NCBI GenBank assembly: GCA_003219225.1
Contig: QHPZ01000141.1
Location: 1 to 6,271 of the forward strand
Length of the DNA stretch: 6,271 bases
Direction of reading: 5' to 3'
Source of the DNA: Verrucomicrobiota bacterium
GTDB taxonomy: Bacteria > Verrucomicrobiota > Verrucomicrobiia > Chthoniobacterales > UBA10450
Of the stretch, positions 1 through 6,271 are shown piece by piece. Each line of letters opens with the position of its first letter. Position 1 is the first letter of the stretch. The position numbers were made by a program, and so were the translations under genes. The notes under the pieces are model-generated. The model saw only the letters and a program-made list of their open reading frames with translations. It made no database searches and was not told where the DNA came from.

Positions 1-769
1 CAACACTGGAGCCAACCGATAAAACAATCAGCGGGATTTTCTCCAGGACCAGCTTGATGATTGTCGATTTAGCAATCGGCGCCTTTTGGGCGCTTGCTGC
101 TAAGCCTGCAATTCTGTTGAGTGGCCAGTAGTCCAGCAGCAAAAGAACAAAGGGCAGAGTCACGAGCATCGGCTTCGACATTAGGCCACACGCGAACAGC
201 AATACGACGGCCATATACCGACCGAACGATGGCCGCCGCGCATATCGCGCATAGGCAAGTAGCGTGAGCATGAAAAAGACACCGCTGAGCACGTCTTTGC
301 GTTCAGCGATCCACGCGACCGATTCGACATGAAGCGGGTGGACCGCGAACAAGGCCGCAACAAACGCACTTCGCCACAGCGTTCCGGTCATCTGCAATAG
401 TGCCAGGAAAAGGAGAATAGCGCCTGTCGCATGCAGCAGCGCATTCGTGCCGTGGTGCCCGCCGGGCCTCAGTCCATAAAGCTGGCAATCGAGCATGTGC
501 GAAATTGTCGTCAGCGGATGCCAGTTCTCGGAATGAACGTGGGTGAAAGCCCAAACGATTGCCTTCGCGCTCAGGCCGGCAGTTATCCTGGGATTCTCAT
601 AAACGTAGCGTTGATCGTCGTAATTGACGAAGTCATGATGCAGCGTCTGGCCGAAAACAATCCAGGTAAGTGCTGCCAGCAAAACGGTTGTTGGGAGAAT
701 CAGCCAGCGACGGTTCGATTGCGCCGCAGTTGGTGTTCTGAGATTAACGTGTTGCAGGTGCGCTGGCAT
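1..769 (-). CDS. GT-C-like multi-pass membrane protein, TMTC-like N-terminal half (partial, runs off left edge)
   Basis: Translating the complementary strand from the ATG at 769 gives 256 uninterrupted residues to the window edge, so the C-terminus is missing. A hydrophobic segment (about residues 22-40) is followed by a loop with HDFVNYDDQRYV (45-56), whose DD pair fits the acidic first-loop motif of GT-C glycosyltransferases. Further on are WHPLT (83-87), HHGTNALLH (105-113) and HPLHVESVAWIAERKDVL (144-161), then several hydrophobic segments and MSKPMLVTLP. These motifs line up one for one with the protein encoded at 2444-4510, so the two are paralogs. By analogy the complete protein probably carries C-terminal TPRs, but that part is not visible. 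The likely role is sugar transfer from a lipid-phosphate donor on the outer face of the cytoplasmic membrane; this is inferred from fold and motifs, and no substrate can be named. No in-frame ATG, GTG or TTG lies between the upstream gene's end and this ATG, which supports the start. It lies 26 bases downstream of the 534-residue glycosyltransferase gene, so an operon is likely. Confidence 0.85.
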   Translation of the reverse strand, partial: MPAHLQHVNLRTPTAAQSNRRWLILPTTVLLAALTWIVFGQTLHHDFVNYDDQRYVYENPRITAGLSAKAIVWAFTHVHSENWHPLTTISHMLDCQLYGLRPGGHHGTNALLHATGAILLFLALLQMTGTLWRSAFVAALFAVHPLHVESVAWIAERKDVLSGVFFMLTLLAYARYARRPSFGRYMAVVLLFACGLMSKPMLVTLPFVLLLLDYWPLNRIAGLAASAQKAPIAKSTIIKLVLEKIPLIVLSVGSSV

Positions 770-791
770 TGCGTGAGTCGAAAGCCGCGGT

Positions 792-797
792 CCTCCT
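792..797 (-). promoter_or_regulatory. Shine-Dalgarno-like AGGAGG overlapping the upstream stop codon
   Basis: On the minus strand the sequence TTAGGAGGACC places a perfect AGGAGG across the TAG stop of the 534-residue glycosyltransferase gene. The only available start for the next gene is the ATG at 769, leaving 22 bases between motif and start. This is longer than the usual 5-10. It may still serve translational coupling, or be a chance match. Confidence 0.4.
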
Positions 798-2400
798 AAG
801 ATTTCCGTTTGTAGATCAAAATGTATTGCCCAAGCTGCGCAACTGAAGAAGGTATCTCGTCGAAGTAATAATCCGATCGACCGGGCGCCATGAGATTCAC
901 GAACCCGACCACCTCGTAATTTTTTCCCGTGTATTCATCGGCCCAGACAAAGATCTGTCGGTCGGAGCCCGGCCGCGGCAACCAGGAGTCTGACATGACT
1001 ACCGAGACAAGATATTTCGGGCGTGCTGCTTCGATCTCGCGCTCCATCTCTGCTTGCATCCGGCGGGCATATTTTTGGCCTTCCATCAGCCCGTACATGT
1101 AAATGTACCCGGTCGCTGAGTGTCGCTTTGCATAAAAATAAATCTGAGGTTCTGATCCAAGGACAGCGACCGTATCGGTCGGGTTGGTATGATCCCGGAG
1201 ATAGTTGGCGATCCGGATCGATTCCAGAAAGGGGCTCTCCGGGTAAATCGTGCGGCAAGCTTCGACTGGTGAATCTTGAAAGAACAATTTCCTCTCCGAA
1301 GACAACGACACACTGAAGGCAGCGGCGCAGAGGAGAAGAGGAATAGGCCAGAGCGTTTTTGAGTAGCCGATGCGCGACAACGTGCTGCTGGTGATACCGA
1401 TGAGGAGTGAAAGCGCGGGAAGTAGCAGAATGAAATAATGGGGGCGAAAATAAAACCCGGGGCAGAGCGCGAGAAACGAACAGACCAGCAGCCAAAATAC
1501 GAAAACTGTCACGCCGCGGATAGGCGCCCTCCATACGCCCAGCAGGAGGCCAATCGCAGCAAGCGCCCACAGCGGCCAGGCGGCTCCGATGATCGGCGCG
1601 ACCGCGTTGGCAAAAACACGACCCGCTTGTGATAACGGAACAAGTGTCGCGTATTCGCGGCTGTAATAGACCGTCCAAAACCAAAATTTATCGAAAACGC
1701 CCAAAGACCAGAATAGCGCGCAGATAAATGCAAATGGGAATATGGTGGCCACGGTAAAGACAAAAATGCGCGTCGCCAATTGTCTGAAGTGAAGCGGGCG
1801 ACTGTGTTCGACCAGCAGACATGTCACTGCAAACAGAGCAAAAAAGACCGCGGGCTGTTTCATCAGGACAGCGCAGCCGAAAAGTAAGCCGCTGACGAAG
1901 AGGCGAGCGAGCACGCGTCGCTCTGATCGATTCAACAAGAGCAGCGTCCCTGCGACGACCGGCAGCACCACAAAATGCGTGGCATGAGCGGCAAGACCTA
2001 ACACACAACCTAAGAGCGAGAGGATCGCGTAGCTTGCCGCCGCACTGAGCCCCGCTATCGGGTCGAGCAATCGCCGGCCAAGCACAAAAATGAGGCAGAC
2101 CGTAGCGGCATTGACCAATAGCAAACCGAGGTGAATCGCGGTGATCGTTTGACCGAAGATCGACATCATCAAGGCGTAGGCGGCGTACGTTCCCGGGAAC
2201 TTCATGTTGTAAACGAGCTTGTACGGTGAAATGCCTTCGAGCATGAGTTGACCAGCGTAGGCGTATTCGCCTTCGTCGCGTTCGAGCGGCATTGAAAGAA
2301 GGCGAATGCGAACTGCCAGTGCGATGCCAAACACCGCCACGGCCACAATCAGCCACGCGATCCGCGCGAGCCGGTGCAGTTGAATGGTCGAATTTCTCAT
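796..2400 (-). CDS. GT39/PMT-type (ArnT-like) membrane glycosyltransferase
   Basis: This gene encodes a complete 534-residue integral membrane protein. A first transmembrane segment (about residues 14-35) leads into the loop motif ERDEGEYAYAGQ (40-51), the acidic D/E signature of GT-C enzymes of the PMT/ArnT/GT39 group, followed by NMKFPGTYAAY (65-75), also typical of this group. About ten hydrophobic segments follow, up to near residue 370. The tail (about 380-534) is hydrophilic and probably periplasmic, containing VLGSEPQIYFYAKR. Such enzymes move a sugar from a polyprenyl-phosphate carrier to a protein, lipid or glycan acceptor outside the cytoplasmic membrane; donor and acceptor cannot be read from sequence. 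The ATG at 2400 is the first start after an in-frame TAG, so the start is well bounded, although no strong ribosome site precedes it. It is divergent from the TPR protein at 2444 (43-base gap) and lies just upstream of a second GT-C-like gene, with which it probably forms an operon. The length is normal for the family and no defects are seen. Confidence 0.9.
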   Translation of the reverse strand: MRNSTIQLHRLARIAWLIVAVAVFGIALAVRIRLLSMPLERDEGEYAYAGQLMLEGISPYKLVYNMKFPGTYAAYALMMSIFGQTITAIHLGLLLVNAATVCLIFVLGRRLLDPIAGLSAAASYAILSLLGCVLGLAAHATHFVVLPVVAGTLLLLNRSERRVLARLFVSGLLFGCAVLMKQPAVFFALFAVTCLLVEHSRPLHFRQLATRIFVFTVATIFPFAFICALFWSLGVFDKFWFWTVYYSREYATLVPLSQAGRVFANAVAPIIGAAWPLWALAAIGLLLGVWRAPIRGVTVFVFWLLVCSFLALCPGFYFRPHYFILLLPALSLLIGITSSTLSRIGYSKTLWPIPLLLCAAAFSVSLSSERKLFFQDSPVEACRTIYPESPFLESIRIANYLRDHTNPTDTVAVLGSEPQIYFYAKRHSATGYIYMYGLMEGQKYARRMQAEMEREIEAARPKYLVSVVMSDSWLPRPGSDRQIFVWADEYTGKNYEVVGFVNLMAPGRSDYYFDEIPSSVAQLGQYILIYKRKS

Positions 2401-2443
2401 GAGGCTGCGCTACAGATAACAATCATCTAAAAGAGGAGCTGCT
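2401..2443. promoter_or_regulatory. Divergent intergenic region
   Basis: These 43 bases separate two divergent glycosyltransferase-type genes, so they should hold, or border on, the promoters for both directions. The right end carries the ribosome site for the plus-strand gene. The central ACAGATAACAATCAT stretch is the AT-richest part and the best place for a -10 element, but I find no convincing -35/-10 pair on either strand. Promoters may extend into the two coding regions. Confidence 0.4.
2432..2438 (+). promoter_or_regulatory. Ribosome binding site deciding a GTG start
   Basis: AGAGGAG lies 5 bases before the GTG at 2444. This near-ideal spacing supports the GTG as the true start of the 688-residue protein; there is no nearby ATG that would serve better. 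Confidence 0.7.
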
Positions 2444-4510
2444 GTGCACGAATTTTTCGAGCGCCCATCTGTAACGCGGGGGCGCACCTGGCTTTTCGTC
2501 CTCATGTTAGCGGCAGTGACCGTGCTGGCTTACCGGCCAGCTTGGAACGGTGGATTCATCTGGGATGACGACGACTACGTGACGAATAATGAGTTGCTCA
2601 CCGCGCCGGACGGTTTGCGGCGAATCTGGTTTTCTTTCGATTCGCCATCGCAATATTTTCCGCTGGTCTATACTACATTTCGATTCGAACGCGCATTGTG
2701 GGGCCTGAATCCCACCGGCTACCATTGGACGAACCTCCTGCTGCACGTTGGCAATGCACTGCTCGTTTGGCGTCTGCTTGCGCGATTAAAAATTCCCGGG
2801 GCTGCGCTGACCGCAATAATTTTTGGGTTGCACCCGGTGCAAGTGGAGTCAGTCGCATGGATCACCGAGCGCAAGAATGTGCTGATGGGGTGTTTCTTTT
2901 TGCTAGCATTGCTGGCGTGGACGGCGTTTGTCGAGCCAGCGCGCAAACGCCGTTGGCTCTTCTACGGTCTGGCGCTGGGTTTTTATGTACTGGCACTCTC
3001 GGCCAAAACAACGGCCTGCACCCTGCCGGCGGCGCTACTGTTAGTGCTTTGGTGGCAAAAGAAACCAATTAACTGGCGACGAATTCTGCAGGTCGCGCCA
3101 TTTGTCCTGCTTGGTTTAGCGGCGGGTCTACTCACGGTTTGGTCGGAGCGCCAGCATCAGGGCACTAGTCGCGCGATTTTCCCCTTCCTAAACCCGATTG
3201 AGCGCTTGCTGGTGGCGAGTCGCGCGGTTTGGTTCTACCTCTGGAAATTGATTTGGCCAGCGAAGTTGACGTTCATTTATCCACGATGGAACGTCGCGCC
3301 GGCGGACCCGGCGGATTATGTCTGGGTTGGAGCGCTCGTGGCGCTTTGCGCGCTGATTTTCATTGCACGTGGTCGGTTCGGCCGCGGTCCGGAGGTCGCA
3401 ATTGCATTCTGCATCGCGACGCTCGCGCCGATGCTGGGCTTCATCATGCTTTACACGTTTCGCTTTACCTTTGTCGCCGACCATTACCAGTACTTGGCTT
3501 GTATCGGACCAATCGCGCTCGGCGCGGCAAGTTGGAGCAGACTAGCGGCTGCAACGAAATACAACTCGCGCCTGTTCTACGCAGGCGTGCTGATCGTGAT
3601 GGTGGTGCTGGCGATACTCACGCGGCGACAGAGCGCGATGTACGGAAACATCGAAGCGCTGTGGCGCACGACGCTGGCCAGAAACTCCACTTGCTGGATG
3701 GCTCACAACAATCTCGGCATCGTCCTTTTCCAAAAAGGGGAAATCGATGAAGCGATCGCGCAGTACCGGACGACGCTGCAGCTGCAGCCGGATTTCGGCG
3801 ACGCCGAGTACAACCTTGGCAATGCTCTCCTCCACAAAGGCGAAGACGACGAGGCCATTCTGCATTGCGAGAAAGCCGTGAGAATGCAGCCAAACGATCC
3901 TGACGCCCAGGTTGCGTTCGCAAACGCTCTGCTCGAGAACCAGCGACGCGAGGAAGCAATCGTGCATTATCACCAAGCATTGGCGATACGCCCTCGGTAC
4001 TTCCTTGCGCATTACGGCCTCGGCCGCGCTTTTCTCGAGAAGGGTGAAAACGAAGCGGCAATTGCGCATTGTCTGGCGGCGGTATCGATTGAGCCAAACC
4101 AGGCAGACGCTCAAGCTACTCTCGCTGTTGCTCTCGACCAAACGGGGCGGACAGCGGAAGCAATTACTCACTATGAAAAAGCTCTGGCAATCTCGCCAGA
4201 ATCGGTGGCGGCGGCGAACAACCTGGCCTGGCTACTGGCGACTTCTCCCGATGCAGCTTTGCGTCACGGCGATAAAGCGCTGGAGTTGGCGCAACGTGCG
4301 GATCAGCTCTCCGGCGGAAACAACGCCACCGTTCTCCGGACGCTTGCCGCAGCGCATGCGGAGAACGGCCATTTCGGCAAAGCAGTGGAGATTGTGCGCA
4401 CGGCTTTGCGATTAAGTGCCCTTAATGCTGATCGCGAACTCGCCCGGGAGCTCCAAGCGGATCTGTCGCTTTACAGCGCCGGCCTGCCTTCCCGGGAATC
4501 GGCGAAGTAG
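2444..4510 (+). CDS. TMTC-like protein: GT-C-like membrane domain fused to C-terminal TPR array
   Basis: This gene encodes a complete 688-residue protein with a GTG start and a good ribosome site. Residues 1-400 form a multi-pass membrane region with roughly ten hydrophobic segments, beginning at 16-31. The first loop carries FIWDDDDYVTNN (38-49), fitting the acidic catalytic-type motif of GT-C enzymes. HPVQVESVAWITERKNVL (130-147), NPIERLL (250-256) and VADHYQYL (344-351) follow. Residues 419-661 hold five regular 34-residue TPRs starting at 419, 453, 487, 521 and 555, with typical NLG..L...G...EAI..Y..AL...P spacing, then two less regular ones (about 589-627 and 628-661). A membrane GT-C domain followed by TPRs is the layout of eukaryotic TMTC O-mannosyltransferases, so an O-glycosyltransferase acting on exported proteins, with the TPRs binding acceptor or partner, is a reasonable inference but unproven. 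Its N-terminal half is paralogous to the gene at 1-769. The nearest alternative is a bacterial TPR membrane protein without catalytic activity. Confidence 0.9.
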   Translation: MHEFFERPSVTRGRTWLFVLMLAAVTVLAYRPAWNGGFIWDDDDYVTNNELLTAPDGLRRIWFSFDSPSQYFPLVYTTFRFERALWGLNPTGYHWTNLLLHVGNALLVWRLLARLKIPGAALTAIIFGLHPVQVESVAWITERKNVLMGCFFLLALLAWTAFVEPARKRRWLFYGLALGFYVLALSAKTTACTLPAALLLVLWWQKKPINWRRILQVAPFVLLGLAAGLLTVWSERQHQGTSRAIFPFLNPIERLLVASRAVWFYLWKLIWPAKLTFIYPRWNVAPADPADYVWVGALVALCALIFIARGRFGRGPEVAIAFCIATLAPMLGFIMLYTFRFTFVADHYQYLACIGPIALGAASWSRLAAATKYNSRLFYAGVLIVMVVLAILTRRQSAMYGNIEALWRTTLARNSTCWMAHNNLGIVLFQKGEIDEAIAQYRTTLQLQPDFGDAEYNLGNALLHKGEDDEAILHCEKAVRMQPNDPDAQVAFANALLENQRREEAIVHYHQALAIRPRYFLAHYGLGRAFLEKGENEAAIAHCLAAVSIEPNQADAQATLAVALDQTGRTAEAITHYEKALAISPESVAAANNLAWLLATSPDAALRHGDKALELAQRADQLSGGNNATVLRTLAAAHAENGHFGKAVEIVRTALRLSALNADRELARELQADLSLYSAGLPSRESAK

Positions 4511-4526
4511 CTGGCTCGTGCAGCTG

Positions 4527-4551
4527 GCGCCAAGTCGGACGCCATTGGCGC
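4527..4551 (+). terminator. Possible hairpin terminator after the TPR gene
   Basis: GCGCCAA (4527-4533) and TTGGCGC (4545-4551) form a perfect 7-base-pair stem with an 11-base loop, starting 16 bases after the stop of the TPR gene. There is no T-tract after it, so it is not a classical intrinsic terminator. It could still slow polymerase or protect the 3' end. Confidence 0.3.
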
Positions 4552-4660
4552 GTTAAAGAGCGATTAGCTGCGGGAGAGCTTCGGATTACTCGTCGCTTCG
4601 CTGCGGGTGCCCGTTCGGACTTCGGCAGAATCGTTTTGGCTGCTGAGAATTCACGGGCTT

Positions 4661-4692
4661 TTGGCATTCCCGCTGCTTATAGAAAATATAGC
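4661..4692 (+). promoter_or_regulatory. Possible promoter for the transglutaminase-like gene
   Basis: TTGGCA (4661-4666) resembles a -35 box and is followed by the AT-rich run TTATAGAAAATATAGC (4677-4692). No hexamer at the ideal 17-base spacing is a good TATAAT match; AATATA at 18 bases is the nearest. A transcript from here would start close to the ATG at 4697, which has no visible ribosome site, so a very short or absent leader is possible. Confidence 0.25.
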
Positions 4693-4696
4693 AAAT

Positions 4697-5259
4697 ATGG
4701 TTCTAATAAGCATCCACCCTTTCACCGCCCGTAAACTTTGGCCCCTGATCCTCGGCCTTGTTTGCCTCTTCTCGTTCGCCTGCTTCGCAGAATCCGCCTA
4801 CCTCAGCGTCAATTCTACCCCTTATGATCGGCAGATGACCAGGATTTCCCCTGTGCTGCTCACCAAGAGTGATGCCGGCAACCAGGGCGTCTCATTGGCG
4901 CTAGTAAACCATTGGATCGAAGACCTGCGCGCGATCCCGTACGGATTTAGCACGGAGTGGAAGACACCCGAGGAGGTGGAATTCGCCCCCGTGGCGGATT
5001 GCAAGGGCAAAGCTGTCGCTTTGTATCAGCCAAGCGCACGATCCTGAGCCGGAGGACGCACGCTTGGATCGAGTGGGACACCGATCGTGGCACTTACGTG
5101 CTCGACCCGACGATTAACTGGACGGCATACCGCGCCGATAGATTTCGCGATCGCGCCTATATTCCGCTCTACGCCTACGCCGGCACGCACAAGTATCGCG
5201 CCACATCGGGTACGCTTTACGCGAGAAACTCGGGATCTTTGCCCGGGTCCGAAAAATAG
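4697..5259 (+). pseudogene. Secreted transglutaminase-like cysteine protein, disrupted by frameshift/internal deletion
   Basis: The 5' part, read from the ATG at 4697, encodes a signal peptide (hydrophobic core LWPLILGLVCLFSFACFA, probable cleavage after CFA or CFAES) and then a mature region ending in VADCKGKAVALYQ. It hits a TGA at 5045-5047. The rest of the family-like sequence continues in the -1 frame as KRTILSRRTHAWIEWDTD, YVLDPTINW and YAYAGTHKYRAT, to a TAG at 5257-5259. Together the two parts supply the transglutaminase-like triad: Cys (codon at 5000) in DCKGKA, His (5059) in THAW and Asp (5104) in LDPT. His-Asp spacing (15 codons) is normal, but Cys-His is only about 20 codons, shorter than is usual in this fold. 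This suggests loss of a short segment whose length is not a multiple of three, near 5027-5038. The intact protein would be an exported cysteine peptidase or transglutaminase-like enzyme. An upstream in-frame ATG at 4607 is less likely because it would bury the signal peptide. A sequencing or assembly error is the main alternative to a true pseudogene. Confidence 0.7.
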
Positions 5260-5286
5260 CGCGGACCGGTTCGCTGTCCGGAGCGC
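5259..5286 (+). terminator. Imperfect hairpin at the end of the broken gene
   Basis: GCGCGGAC (5259-5266) pairs with GTCC (5276-5279) plus GCGC (5283-5286), giving an 8-base-pair stem interrupted by a 3-base bulge, with a 9-base loop. It begins on the last base of the stop codon. No T-tract follows, so terminator function is only a possibility. Confidence 0.25.
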
Positions 5287-5392
5287 GGTTGCAAGATCGA
5301 CAATTAGTAGGTGCAGCTTGGCGCTGACAATACGTCTATGTCACGAGCAGGCAGCTACTGGTCAAAAAAATTGGCGTGCGTGAAGAATTATA

Positions 5393-5421
5393 TTGCCAAA
5401 GCGGAGGCGGCTGACTATCAT
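5393..5421 (+). promoter_or_regulatory. Sigma70-type promoter for the exported protein gene
   Basis: TTGCCA (5393-5398) and TATCAT (5416-5421) each match the sigma70 consensus at five of six positions and are separated by exactly 17 bases. Transcription would begin near 5428, giving a leader of about 18 bases before the ATG at 5446. It is the best promoter candidate in the window and suggests that this gene is transcribed independently of the disrupted gene upstream. Confidence 0.5.
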
Positions 5422-5445
5422 CGTTTTTGCAGCTATGGAAATTAT

Positions 5446-6271
5446 ATGAGTGCACATACTTCTTCGCTCCTCAAGACGTGCGGTTTCATCTGCTCGCTTT
5501 TCTTTGTCTACGGCTCTTCATTCGCGGCCGACTTGGTGCTCGAGAAAGTACCGCCCATCACGGTTGCGCAAGCGCCGGCGTATCCCGAGAATCTGGCTCG
5601 TTATTACTACGGTGCGCGCGTCGAGGCATCGCAAGGTACCGCGGTTGCGGATCTGCGCCTCAGCTCCAAATCGGAAGACACAAACACGTCCGCTGCGGCT
5701 CTCCTTTGTGATGATCCGACGGTTGGTTACGCGTTGCCGAGCGGAGCCACGACATTGCTGGTTTCATTTCCGAAGATCGAGAATGTCAATACGATCTCCT
5801 TTTTGAATCATTCGGCTAAGGGTAGCGTCAAGATTGCCATTTCCAGCGCCAAGCTGCCGGCCGACAGCCCACAATGGCGTGAAGTGACTGAGCAGGAACT
5901 GACGCCTGACGTCATCAAGGCCAAGGTCGGTCCAGCTGAAGCAAAATATGTAAGACTGACCTTCGACCTCTCTAAGCAAGGCCGAATTGCTGCGCTTGGC
6001 ATCTATTCGGCACCGGCACTTTCTGCTTTTACGATGCCGCAAGCGCGCAATTTCGGTGCCGAGGAGAAATCGGAAACATTCGGCTTGATCAGTTGCAACC
6101 TTGCTGACGTCCACGCACGGTCACGCGCTCTTTACGTGACGTCGGGTGATGATGTCAGCCAAGCCAGCAACATGATTGATGGTCAACCCGGCTCGAGCTA
6201 CACGTTCGGCGCCGCTGATGGAACGCCGGCAACCGTAATTGATCTCGGTAAGCCCACGACCCTGCACAGGA
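5446..6271 (+). CDS. Exported discoidin-like (galactose-binding-fold) protein, partial at right edge
   Basis: The ATG at 5446 opens a frame of 275 codons that is still open at the window end, so the C-terminus is missing. Residues 1-28 form a signal peptide (hydrophobic core CGFICSLFFVYGSSF, probable cleavage near SFA-A), so the product is exported. Residues about 45-190 look like a beta-rich domain with ISFLNHSAKGSVKIAISSAK and AKYVRLTFDLS, the pattern of a galactose-binding-like/F5/8 type C fold. A second unit begins near residue 230 with ASNMIDGQPGSSYTF (240-254) and VIDLGK (264-269), a classic discoidin N-terminal pattern, and is cut by the edge. Such domains bind carbohydrates or cell surfaces, so a surface or periplasmic binding role is likely; no catalytic domain is visible so far. 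A weak GGAA (5437-5440) lies 5 bases before the start. An overlapping ATG at 5435 is out of frame and hits a stop after four codons. The domain assignment is by pattern only. Confidence 0.75.
   Translation, partial: MSAHTSSLLKTCGFICSLFFVYGSSFAADLVLEKVPPITVAQAPAYPENLARYYYGARVEASQGTAVADLRLSSKSEDTNTSAAALLCDDPTVGYALPSGATTLLVSFPKIENVNTISFLNHSAKGSVKIAISSAKLPADSPQWREVTEQELTPDVIKAKVGPAEAKYVRLTFDLSKQGRIAALGIYSAPALSAFTMPQARNFGAEEKSETFGLISCNLADVHARSRALYVTSGDDVSQASNMIDGQPGSSYTFGAADGTPATVIDLGKPTTLHR

Larger units (their letters stand above)
4511..4696. other. Intergenic spacer of 186 bases
   Basis: This stretch between the TPR protein and the broken transglutaminase-like gene has an open frame from an ATG at 4607 into the downstream gene. 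The 30 extra residues would put a poor non-signal sequence ahead of a good signal peptide, so I treat it as non-coding. It holds a small inverted repeat near 4527-4551 and an AT-rich stretch just before 4697. Nothing else is recognised. Confidence 0.5.

Noticed and set aside
431..799. Plus-strand open frame of 122 codons
   Set aside because: It lies antisense to the partial GT-C-like gene, whose translation shows clear conserved family motifs. The plus-strand product shows no recognisable domain, signal or motif.
1688..2422. Minus-strand open frame of 244 codons starting just upstream of the GT39 gene
   Set aside because: It overlaps the GT39-type gene in another frame and has an arginine-rich, non-membrane composition typical of a shadow frame. 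The GT39 frame has the family motifs.
3542..4171. Minus-strand open frame of 209 codons opposite the TPR region
   Set aside because: It is a mirror of the repetitive TPR codons on the opposite strand, with no domain of its own.
4607..4696. N-terminal extension of the transglutaminase-like protein from an ATG at 4607
   Set aside because: The extension would place 30 residues ahead of a well-formed signal peptide, and no ribosome site supports it.
5000..5047. Programmed -1 ribosomal frameshift in the transglutaminase-like gene
   Set aside because: No X-XXY-YYZ slippery heptamer or downstream stem is visible at the junction, and the Cys-His spacing is too short. A deletion explains the data better.
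4511..5445. Two spacers of exactly 186 bases (4511-4696 and 5260-5445) as possible repeats
   Set aside because: The lengths match but the sequences show no evident similarity, so the match is treated as coincidence.

Overview
The window looks like bacterial chromosomal DNA of moderately high GC, dense in membrane and exported proteins, with no RNA gene, mobile element or CRISPR array that I can see. The mix of TPR-bearing multi-pass glycosyltransferase-like proteins, a transglutaminase-like secreted protein and a discoidin-like secreted protein would fit a soil Verrucomicrobium or a related PVC/Acidobacteria-type lineage. That placement is an impression from gene content, not a demonstrated assignment.

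Left part (1-2400, minus strand): two genes are read leftward and are probably co-transcribed. The first (2400 to 796) encodes a complete 534-residue GT-C-fold glycosyltransferase of the GT39/PMT/ArnT type. The second starts at 769, 26 bases after the first one's stop, and runs off the left edge. It encodes the N-terminal 256 residues of a second GT-C-like membrane protein. No listed complete ORF covers this partial gene, but translating the complementary strand gives an uninterrupted, clearly family-like protein.

Middle (2444-4510, plus strand): divergent from the above across only 43 bases is a 688-residue protein with a multi-pass GT-C-like membrane half and a C-terminal array of about seven TPRs. 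This is the layout of eukaryotic TMTC O-mannosyltransferases. Its membrane half is paralogous to the partial gene at the left edge: both carry an acidic DD loop motif and a shared HP-x-x-VESVAWI-x-ERK motif. The region is therefore a three-gene cluster of lipid-linked-sugar-dependent glycosyltransferase candidates.

Right part (4511-6271, plus strand): a secreted transglutaminase-like cysteine protein gene (4697-5259) is broken by a reading-frame change, apparently with loss of a short internal segment between the catalytic Cys and His. It is followed, behind a good sigma70-like promoter (5393-5421), by an exported protein with a signal peptide and galactose-binding/discoidin-like sequence, which runs off the right edge. 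The two spacers (4511-4696 and 5260-5445) hold only small inverted repeats and putative promoter sequence.

A plausible reading is that the three membrane proteins glycosylate exported proteins or build surface glycans, while the right-hand genes encode exported proteins. No direct functional link between the two halves is shown by the sequence.
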